This document shows positions 50,481 to 61,280 of a stretch of DNA of 64,000 bases, piece by piece. This DNA is from Sindora glabra (taxonomy: Eukaryota; Streptophyta; Magnoliopsida; Fabales; Fabaceae), in the NCBI GenBank assembly GCA_020226215.1, contig CM035231.1:54464876-54528875 (forward strand). The letters are read 5' to 3'. The notes below the pieces were generated by a model that saw only the letters and a program-made list of their open reading frames with translations, ran no database searches and had not been told where the DNA came from. The position numbers and the translations under genes were made by a program. Numbering within the stretch: position 1 is the stretch's first letter; every line of letters starts with the position of its first letter.

Positions 50481-50643
50481 AGGTGATTTTCAGCAGGTGG
50501 GACCCACGTACGGTTTTACAATTTTTTTTCTATTCTCCCCGGTTTTCACTTCCTGCCAAACGGACGAAAATTGCAAAATCTCCTCCGTTTTCACCCCGTT
50601 TTTTCTCTTCCCCCTGTTTTCTACTCAACCAAACACAGTGTAA

Positions 50644-52807
50644 GAGATTTCAAAGATGTATACGTATAATATTAAATTGGAGGAGAATCATTCCTATGAA
50701 GATCTCTATCGCTACTATTATTAATTTAAAATTTGAGAAGAAGATAAATCACAAAATAAATAAATAAATAAGAAGAAGGTAGAAAATATATTTAGGATTT
50801 GTTTGTTTTCTATTTTTAAAAAATAATAGGACCTATTTGTTAATCTATTTTTAAAAATTATTTTCTAAATACGTAATTTAAAAATAAAAAATAAAAATAA
50901 TTTTTAATTATTTTTTAAACTTATTTTCTTATTTTAAATATTAATTTTATAATTAAATAAAATATTTTTTATTTATAATATTAATTACTTCCTAATTTTA
51001 ATTTTCTTTTAATTTAAAAATAATTTTTAAAAATAAAAAATATATTCAAATACACCCCTAGATTTTCTTCCGCTGAATTACCGGATGTTAACCCAACGAC
51101 TTGAGCACCACCCTTTAGTTGTAGGAAGGGCGGTGGAATTGAGTCCAATTGAACCAAATTTTAATATTATTAAATGCAATTAATGTAAAATAAAATGAAA
51201 TTATATTTAAATAATTAATTATTTTTTAACTAATATAATATTTATTCTGATTAATATAAATTAAAAATCTAAAAATAAATTATATTTTCAATTATATAAT
51301 ATATAATAAAAAATTATAAACTGGTCATGATTAAACCGAATCGCTGGATTGCTAGCTTGACACGGCTCAACTGCCACGTCAACTTTTATCTAATTTTCAT
51401 CAACCATCCGCAAAAGTTAAAAATGGTTGAGTAAATGAGAAAGAATGTATTAACGTCATAATTTTGATGGGATCCAACAAATTCTTCCAAGTGGGCCACT
51501 GCATTTTTTTTTTGTGGGGTCGGGCTAAGTTGGCTAAAATTTTCTTCCCTAATTTGGATTAATTGAATTGGGGAAATCGTGGTTCCAATTTTGGGCCAAC
51601 AATTAGAATTCTATTTCATGGAATGAAGTAAGGTCAAGTTGTTGGGCTTACATGACTTCTGCAGTCCAGACTTACAGTGCCCAAGGGAAGCTCCCTCCTT
51701 CGACTTGTAAGTCCCGAGGTCCCACATTCTATATAGAAATAAAACAAACTTATCCGCATAAATTTATTTAAAACTAAATTAAATTTTAAGTGATTTAATT
51801 TTACCCATATTTATAATTTGATTTATGGATCAGCTCGTTTTGAATTGGTCTAGCTGAACTTTGATCCTTATGGATCAGTTTGTATAAATCTACAGTTAAA
51901 ATGAAACAAATTGAAAATTTTGATTTGTCTGTAGTCCATTTGAAATGTTTAATATTAATATTATTGTGAATGAACAGTCTGCATCAAAAAGATTGGCTGA
52001 GGTTATCAAGCCACTTTTATTATTATTAAAAAAATTTGATCAAAATTTAATATTTAGAATAAATTTATAGGTATTTTTCTAATTTTAGCCTTATTCATTA
52101 GAATAAATATTGTGGGTCTAAAATTTTGGATTCCACAAAAATATGAGAATAGAGTGAACATGGAGTAAATCTAGAAAAATACGAGTAATATTAATATTTT
52201 CTTTATGATATTAAAATGGTATGGTGGGTAAGTTACTCTAAAACTGAGGCCTTTTTAGAAACTCTAATACTACAGTGAGGGCGTTAATGTCACGTTTGAA
52301 ATTTCATTTTCTTTATATATACCTTATTACATATACCGTTTTATAAAGAATCCTAAATTAGGGTAAAGGGCGAGTAAAAATTTATCTACAGCTGAACAAC
52401 TGAAGATTTTTATTAGAATTGATGCCTTGTAAAATAGTTGGCTGGCTAAGGTGTCCAGCATGAGGAACTAAAGCAGTAAGAGGTAGATTTTGTCTAATTA
52501 GTATACTCTAATATTTAAATTAATATTTCTATAAAATAAAATTATAAGAGTATAAATAAATTTATAAATCAGATGTTGATTTAATGAAAAATATATTGGT
52601 TTGCAATAAGTTTGACCTATTAACAAATAAGGATTCGAATTCTAAATATGACATTTATTAAGAGAAGAACAATCTATTGATGCTTTAATTTTTTAAATGA
52701 TTATTCATTATACTTAATGATTTACGGATAAAGAAGAATGTTAATGAATTAAGGTATATATACTTTGATTATTAGTTAGGACATGATATTTAATGTGATT
52801 CTTGAAT

Positions 52808-52847
<40 letters not shown>

Positions 52848-53966
52848 TGAAAAAACTATGAGATTCTCGTTCCTATATATTTTGATTGGTGAGAGTGTTG
52901 TGTAATAAGCTACATGTCGGATTGCTCATCTATGAGCAGAGCACTTAGATACGATTTCTATTAGTCACTTTGTATAAATCAGATCTGAAGGCAGTTGCAC
53001 TAATTGGACTGATATAATATTTGAAATTGGAATAAGAACGGATGACCATTAAAATGAATTGTTAGACTAGAATTCCTAATCATAAAGAATTGGGAGATGG
53101 GTATTGAATCATTTCAATCAATCAGCCAAATTCAGGAAGTCAAAGTTGACAAAAAGGGTCCATCGTATGGTTTACTTTAGTGGCAGCCAACTTGTTTCCA
53201 TTCTTGCGTCTTATTTTGGTTACCTGAAAATGACCGCCAAACTGCCAGAGTGTGAGGGGGATTTAATGGACCAAATTAATTCAAGCAGTGAGGAATTTGA
53301 TGACTATTTTTAAGTAAAATTCCGAATTCAAGTTTTGTAAATGAAAAAAAAAATGCTGAGAAAACTTACTTCCCTGTTAGATTTGATTTAATTCAATTCC
53401 GCATGGAGATATAAAAAAATGGATTCGATGAAGAGTAAATATAGTATGACAAGATGTTGTGTTATAGATTGGCCATTTATGTCATTTCTCTTGTTTATTC
53501 TTGTTCATCCTTTGATGGTGTTGCATTTCCCAGCATCATTCCGTAGCTTCTGGCCTCTTCCCTCCTCCTCATGTAGGGAAGTGTTTCTAATCTTGTAGTA
53601 ATATTAAAATTTTAGCATTATTTTTTATTATATTTTGATAAATCAATAATTTTAATATTATAATTGAATGAATTATAATATTAAAAATTAATTTTTAACT
53701 TATTATAAAATATCGTTGAAAATATTAATTCTACAAGTGAAAATAGAAGTATTCACCTATTTTCCCCAAAAAAAAGTGTGAATATTCTACAAATTAGATG
53801 AGATTCTTTTGAGAATCCACTTCAAGCATGGACACAAGTCAAAAGTAGCAACCCCATCCCAACCTTTTTTATTTAAATTAATGATAAATGTTATGTATTA
53901 TATGAAACCTATTATTAATTGTGACATATATATAATGAATTAATAATATTAAATGCAATAAGAATA
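50644..53966. other. AT-rich intergenic DNA
   Basis: No gene is supported. An (AT)n tract lies at 52813-52844. A 69-codon open frame at 53104-53313 (+) has ordinary amino-acid composition but no domain I recognise and no promoter or splice context. Confidence 0.4.
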
Positions 53967-56350
53967 AGGTTTTATTTTGTACAAGCAGCTGATAAATTAA
54001 TTAATAATTGATATTAATAAATTAATTAATAGTTGATAATTAATAAATTATTCTATTGGGAATTCGGATTATCACATACAGCGAAAATTCAAAATTTTGA
54101 TCTGAATTCTACCTAGGATCCATGCAAAAACATAAATCAATAATTAGAGTTTTACCTATTAGGCACTCATGTTTCTACTTATCAAAACTTGAGAGCGGAT
54201 GAATCAAACGCCGGTCGAAAGGTACAGCGTCTCTATGATATCCACACAGAGTGAATAACGACCTCTCACCCTCCACGAATTTGCTAGGATGCGTTTCTCT
54301 CTCTAGGATTTAGGATTGAATGTTTTCTGAGTGATTTAAGATTTTGGGAAGCTTATGAGCGTGTTCATCAAAGTGCTCCCCTCAAATCCCTTTTTATAGA
54401 ACTTAGGCAAGCCACAATCCTAGTCCTACTAGGATAATGCTTCCAAAATCCTAATCACACTTAACAATTCATCTTATCCTTATCTTAGAGATAATAAAGA
54501 GAGATAGGCTTATCTATTATTAGATAATAATATTATCTCATAATATAAATATCTTAATTATTAGATAATTGCATATAGTTATCAAATATCAAAATAATAT
54601 TATCTCATAATATATTTATCTAATATTTGATAACGTAATTATTTGATATTACTTTAATATAAAATAATATCACATAATAATAATTATATTTATTATGTGA
54701 AAAATATATTATTATTTAATAATATATATATATGCATGAAAATAAGTCCAATTAATTAGATATTAATTTAATTAAAATTTAATTAATTATTGTCTTATTC
54801 CTACTCCTTTTGTGTGACCCTGTAAGTTCTTACTATGTTGACAATGACTCATTATTGAGTCATAGATAGTGAGCGGTATCTAGCAATACATCACTATCAC
54901 TCAAGTAGTAAGAATGTTTATGATTCGACATCTACCTAATATATGATCAATGTTTTGCATCATAATCCCTGTTGTAATAATATCCAAATTGAACTGGAGG
55001 TATGAAGTGTGTCATTCTCGTCAATGTTCAATTTATATTTCTTAATACTGAGTAGACTTAAAATAAATGATTAATATCACATATTAATCCAATTGAGTAT
55101 GACCATATATTTCTAAGTCTCACTCAATCAAGGAGTCCAAGGATATTTCTCTTTTATACAAGAATAATAAAATTTCATCTACATTATTCACTTCCCTCTG
55201 CATGATTAATGACACACCTAATCAATGCCCTATTCGTCATCCTGATTAAAGGTGACATAGGACAATATTAAAGTGAGTAATTCCTCATGTAGGGAATCGT
55301 AGTGACTTCAGGTCAAAGATTTATGTGTATTTGTGATCATATGAGAATAACTTATGATACATCTATCCATATAATATTTTCATAGTGGGTCAGTCCAGTA
55401 CATTGTTCACTAACAATGTACTTATATATTGACTTGATATCACATATCCATGATTCATAATTATCAATCACTATACATGCTAGTCTCGATGTATTATTAC
55501 TATCCTTTTTTGTAATAATACTTGACTAGGGGCATTTTAGGAATAACGAAATTATTCCAAGGATAATTATTATATTAAGTTATAAATCGCACAGAATAAT
55601 AATAAAATTATGAAAATAAAATATAATAATTAAATTACTTAAAATAAAACATAATATATTGTGTATTATTTTAATCATCTATATGATTGGGACACACACC
55701 AATAATTTAATTATTTAAAAAGTGTTTTACAAAATTAATTGTTGAAAGACATATTAATAAAAATATTAATTGTAAAATAATATAAAAATACATATTAATA
55801 GAAATAAATGTATAATTAAAATAATATCATATTTATCTAAAAATTATATTATATTAACATAATTAAAAAGTTCAAAATAAAAATATAATATTCAATATTT
55901 AATTAAATATATTTTATAAATTTATATATTTATTTACTTCATAGTTTTTATTTTATTATTATTTATAACAAAATTATAATTACTTAAAATATAATTAATT
56001 ATATTTCATGATTTTATTTATTTATTTATAAACATATTTTCATATGTTTATAATTTAAAATTAGGATATAATTATGTTAAAATTAAGTTAATTATACTTT
56101 ATAAAAAATATTTAGATTTATATTATAAAAGGCATAAGTTGTAAATTAATAAAAAGAATAAAGATAGATTTGAAAAAAATTTGAAAAGATAAAAGTTGAT
56201 AAGTTATAAGTTATTTCAAGTCATTTATTAAATTAAAACTTATTTTTTTAATAAGTTAGTATAAAAAATACCTTTAAAAATTAACTTTTAACTTATTAAC
56301 TAAATTAATAAGTTATAATTTAACTTATTTATTGTGTGAAATGAAGTCTA
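53967..56350. repeat. DNA-transposon-like repeat, copy B (interrupted)
   Basis: This second copy of the repeat at 30583-31912 is in the same orientation and about 733 bp long once the insertion at 54054-55704 is removed, nearly the same as copy A (about 730 bp). Its ends are AGGTTTTATTTTGTACAA on the left and (reverse complement) AGACTTCATTTCACACAA on the right. Shared internal landmarks include TTATATATTTATTTACTT and AATTTAAAATTAGGATATAA. It lacks the 596-bp MITE present in copy A. Confidence 0.7.
54054..55704 (-). mobile_element. Solo-LTR-like insertion, 1.65 kb
   Basis: This sequence interrupts repeat copy B. Its ends are TATTGG...CCAATA, which would be TGTTGG...CCAACA before two C-to-T type changes. 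Read on the minus strand it begins with GGTGTGTGTCCCAATCATAT, carries a TATA-like TTCTATAAAAAGGG near 54390-54402 followed by a GC-richer R/U5-like part, and ends CCGAATTCCCAATA. No internal retroelement coding region or primer binding site is present, so a solo LTR is the best reading. The target duplication is unclear; AATTATT occurs at both junctions and may be its remnant. Confidence 0.55.
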
Positions 56351-59300
56351 AATTTAACCAATAGCCAGATGCAAATAATAATTATATTATATTGGATCAA
56401 TTTTTTATTAAATATATAGGGATAAATCAATCTATTTAATTATTTTAATTAATAAAATTTATATTATGTTTCATTTATTAAATTTTATTATTTATTAATT
56501 TCACTAAAATATTTTTATTATTGATAAGATATTTTAATTTTTAATTTTTTATTTTATTAAAATATAAATTTAATATTATTATATATAATTATTTATAATT
56601 TAATTATCAATTATTTCTCAAATAATATTCTTAAATTTTTAAATAGATTTGCATATTAATTCATTTCTTGCTCTAATCCAACTTATTTATTATTTATATT
56701 AAATAAGTTAATTTATTTATGATCTAAATTTACATAAGTTCAATCCGAATTATTATAAATTATTTCATGTTGATATCAAGTTATCATGTTACGTGAACAA
56801 TTGTCATCCTAATCACACCTTAATCACTATACATTTTTTATCCACAACTTAAAATAGATAATATTAGATTATAATAAATTATTGTGGATTCTTATAATTT
56901 GACGATATGGCCATAAAGAATAATGAAGAAAAGATGGAATCTTTTAGACAAATTAGATGCCAATTGTGAAAATTGCAAAGGCCAGCCACTTGCAGCATCA
57001 TTTGTTGAATGCAATTCCAATTTCCAACTCCCACCTCACTTTCGATATTCGCAAGACTCAAAAGTTGAAAGAGTCATAACACATAATTAAGCATTTTGCA
57101 CTGTTTCCCAAAAGAAGAAATTCCCTTAACACAGCTCATCTCAATGAAGCATCTTTCAATAATTGAAGACTTCTTTCTTCAAAATGATATGTTAAAATAT
57201 TCCAATATGCAACTGGCTTATATTATGTTAAACTCATGGGGGTTTTTATGAGGGATAATTTTCGAATTTTTTTTGATATTTTCAAAATATTTGATTACAT
57301 AAAATTCACAATGTTTTCATAAAAAATTGTATTATAGTGGTTCTCTCATGAATAATTCCAAGATAAATATCTATAAATCAATTATGAAGTTACATGTACA
57401 TATATTTTCATTAATTTTTTTATAAAACTTTATATAAAACTATATATCTCATACAATATTTTCATTGACATTTAAATTTTATCTCCACTAAAATATTAAA
57501 ATACAATTACCCTTGCTAACTCTGAAATCCTATTTATATCACTGATTGTAAAGATAATAGTTGATTTTCAGTAATTACATTTCAATGAAAAAGAGAATCA
57601 AGTCTTGGAGGATGGTTCGAATTGAGAATTATCCATAGCTCAATCACTTTGTTGTTTCACATTGTCCGGTATAATTCAATTAACATAGTATATCTAGTAA
57701 AAAATAAATATGATTATTAAAATAGAAGAAATGGAAATATAATTAGATTAAAATTTAAAATAAGTAAGTGCAATTATCCGTATAATTTACGAAAACTATG
57801 GTTTTGAACAAAGGAAAGCAAGAATTTTAACATGTAAGGGGATAATAATAACAAGAGAGTTAGATAATTTGCATTGGTTTATATTTTTCTTTTAATCTCT
57901 AAACTTTGTATTATTAAAAAATAAAAATTAATGCCTTTTCCAGGTTGACTTTTAAATATGAAAATATCACATTTTTTTCATAAAAAGAAATACTTTAACC
58001 CCCTACGAGCTTTAATCAAAATTTACGAATTTTCTGTTTAATTTCAAAATTTACTAAGATCTTCCTTAAACATAAAAAACTACACCCAAACTCAAATTTA
58101 GACATTTAATGTATAAAATAATGATAAAAATGATTATAAATTTAAATTAAATAATATAAAATATTTGAAGTATTTTTTTTTATCAAATGCATACTTTGAT
58201 TAAATTCAAATGATTAAAAAATATTACACCTATATTAAAATTTAATTTTTTTAAATTCTATTTGAACTATTTAAATGTAATCAAAATATATTTTCTATCA
58301 CTTACAAAAAAAAGTATATTTTTGTCAAAAAAATAATTAAAATATCTAATATTGTTTATCTGAATTGTATAATTAGAATTTTCTTATATTTGGGATAAAA
58401 AAAAGTCAAATTTACATTTAAGTGTAATATATTTTTAAATTTTAAAAGAAGTTTATGTAAATTTTAAAATTAAAAGAAAAATATATAACTTTCACTAAAA
58501 TTTAGAAATGGTCAAGATATTTTTCTAAAAAGGTTTATTTTCTTCGGCGAGAAGGGAAGCATATAACTGAATATACGAAGGGCTAAGACCAAAGACTCCT
58601 ATATTTCCACTCAGTTCTCGTAACTTTGGTTAACTAGAGGGCAAACTAAATGAGGACTTATCAGAAGATGAATAAATTATGAATAAAATAGAAACAAGAA
58701 TTTTAGTGATGTGGTAACCTCAATGAAACTTCAGAACATACATACTAATTTTTTAGTGTGTGTATGTAGATATTAAAAATTTAAAGAAAAAAATACCATA
58801 CTGTAACCTTTATAGATAGACTTGTCAATTTTGCATATTTATTTGACACAAAATTTGTAAAACAATTTTTTCACCATTACAAATTTTTTATGAATATTAA
58901 ATGAAGGATTTTTTTCAAAAAATTTGCAATATTTTTTCCTTAATATATGCAAAGAAAAATACTTAATAAACAAACAAAACTGTCTTTTTTTTTTGGTATA
59001 ATACAAACAATATAACACTGTGTAAATCTTATTCAATTCAAAATATAATTAGGTGAGAGTATGTGACGAGAAATTTAAATTGTATGCTAAACGTGCTAAA
59101 TTTAAATTTTCTTGTCGTTAATGCACAAAAAAATTATATAAATATTGTTTCATTGCAATATGAATTTTTTTCTCTGGCATAAGAACCACTTGATATCCAA
59201 AACACCATATTGGATGTCGACTAATCTAAATTTTAGCAAAGCAGAACTTATTAAGTAACAAAACTCTCTCAACTTAATTTTAATATAACTACATTTGCAG

Positions 59301-59800
59301 GGACTTAAACTTAAAACTTCAAATTAAGTTAGAATCATTCCGTGCCAATTCAATTAAGTAGCAAAGCTCTCTCATCTACGCACTTGATGTTCTTTGCAAT
59401 ATAAAATTTTGTTGTGAATGTTTTTCATGGATGTCATGAACGCTTGGAGGTAGACAAATTAGTAAGGACACTTCGAAATTGTGATGTTAGTTCAATAAGC
59501 GGCCTTGTTTATAACGCATCCATAATACAACTTCAAATTAAGAGTTTCATTTTTTAATTTAAATTTATAAAGTGTAAATATGGGTTACACCCATAATAGG
59601 AGACCCACATCTTATATTTATTATTATTATTATATTTAAATTTGGAGGTGGTTATTCTGATAACCACCTCCCCCTATTTTTGAATATGGGATAAAACTGT
59701 CAGAGCAATTACTAAGCCATGAATCAGAAAAGAGAAAACTGCTGAAATATTTGAGGACATTCTATCAGAAATTTTTTTTTGGTTTTCCCTTCAACAATTC
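56351..59800. other. AT-rich intergenic DNA
   Basis: No gene is supported. The open frame at 56879-57061 (-) lies in a short GC-richer patch but has no known domain; the one at 58839-59036 (-) is low complexity. Confidence 0.4.
59644..59671. repeat. Perfect 12-bp hairpin
   Basis: GGAGGTGGTTAT, a 4-base loop TCTG, and ATAACCACCTCC form a perfect inverted repeat. It lies about 1.6 kb upstream of the kinase start codon and is GC-rich in an AT-rich setting. No following T tract or gene end suggests a terminator. Confidence 0.9.
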
Positions 59801-60489
59801 TCTCTCTCTCTTTGAGTTCTCTGTACGAATCATTTTGGGTGGTGAAATCATTATGAGAAGCAAGCAGGAATTCAGAGTAATTCTTGTATACCGTATGAAT
59901 CAGTGAAAGTTAGCGTCACCTACGATCCTCAAGTAAGTAATTCTGCAATTTTAACTGATCGTATGTTTTTCCTTCAAAATTTAACCTACTTTAATTTATA
60001 TTAATTTTGTACTGTTAATTATCTATATATTATTGTATTAATAAAAATTATTAATTTTTTTATTATTAAAAATTCTTAAAAATTTAAATTTAATTTATTA
60101 TTAATATAAAATATTATACAATATTAATGAATGAAAAACGACATGCCATTAAAAATAATAAATAATTAAAAAAATTTTAATTATTTTTTATTAATATGAT
60201 AATACATAAATAAATTATAATATAAGATTAATTTATATTGATAATAAATTTAATTTAATTTTAATTTTAATTTTAAATAATTATTATTTTTTATGTTATA
60301 TTTTTTTATTCATCGATAATATAAAATATTTTATATTAATAATTAATCAGGTTTAAAATTTTTTTCTTATAACATATATTATTAGGTAGTTACGTCGATA
60401 AAACATAAAGAAAAATTCGGTGGACATGTCCGCCAAATTGGACCAATGAGAGAGAAGGGACCTTTGGCTTTGTCTTAAAATAACGTTGG

Positions 60490-61280
60490 CTTGCTCGGTG
60501 GCCCTTTCGTTCAGAATTTTGTGAATTTCTTACTTCTGTGTGAAGTCAAACTGGAAATAGACACAAACAACACACAGAATTTCTATTTCATATTCGAAGT
60601 CTATTTTTGTTGCCTTTGTTGTCAGTTTTGCATTTCATTTCCCCATCACTTTCGCCATCTGTGCTGGCAGGCTCCGTATTGAGGACGCAGGAAGTGCAAA
60701 TCAACCAGTGTCAGTGAAAGCTGAAGGTTTTCTCTTTTATACTCGAAACTCCTTTCTTGATGAATTCTCAATTCTGGGTGTTGAATTTGATGAATTATTT
60801 TTCGTTTTCATTCTTCATCTTCTGTGTGTTTATTTGCTTAGTTATCCTTTTCTGGGTTTTACGTAGGAATACCAGGATTAGAAATTTCTCAAATTTGAAT
60901 TCCCCTATTGGGCTAGTTTACAGTAATTTGTACACTGCTCTTTGTCTTTGTCTGGATAGTTTGTTCTTTTTATTTTTTAAGTTATCTCTTTCTGGATTTC
61001 CAGGAGCACACAGGACTTAAAATTCTATAAACTATTCAGGCTCATAAAATTCATTCTTCAGTTAAATGCTTCCTTCTATGAAAAAGGAAAAATTAGTCAT
61101 AATTAAAAAATGCATTTTGATAATCAGCTATTTTGATTTTGACCAGAAGTTAGTAACAAATGGCTGGTTAGTTCAGCTGCGCAAGAAATTCCTGCTGTCT
61201 CTTTGCTTTAACTTTCTCAGAGATAAGATACATTCCTACTTGCTAAGTATTGATATTAAGACTGTCGTCCAGATTAGATC
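60490..61280 (+). other. 5' leader and leader intron of the right-hand PTI1-like gene
   Basis: A non-coding exon is likely at about 60490-60726, ending at the donor GCTGAAG|GTTTTC. The acceptor CGTCCAG ends at 61272, eight bases before the ATG, implying a leader intron of about 546 bp. A CCAAT element (GGACCAATGAGAG) lies at about 60441-60453. A further upstream exon ending CTCAA|GTAAGT near 59934 is possible. The open frames at 60491-61020 have no domain and are leader or intron. Confidence 0.5.

Larger units (their letters stand above)
45351..50640 (-). mobile_element. Complete PIF/Harbinger DNA transposon, 5.29 kb
   Basis: The element is bounded by TAA on both sides (45348-45350 and 50641-50643), the 3-bp TWA duplication of PIF/Harbinger elements. 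The left end is GGCTTTGTTTGGTTG and the right end (reverse complement) CACTGTGTTTGGTTG. The left terminus continues into purine-rich GAGAAAAGAGGAGAAAAG, mirrored by pyrimidine-rich sequence on the right. Inside are the two canonical genes, both on the minus strand: a DDE transposase at 47739-49214 and a Myb/SANT-like gene at 46405-47495. Each has one in-frame stop and neither has a frameshift. The element is thus full length but probably not autonomous as read, and it looks young. Confidence 0.93.

Noticed and set aside
50000..50486. Several overlapping open frames in the GC-rich island of the transposon
   Set aside because: Open frames on both strands of a GC-rich, internally repeated stretch are expected by composition; none shows a domain.
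53104..53313. 69-codon open frame with ordinary composition
   Set aside because: No recognisable family and no gene-like context.
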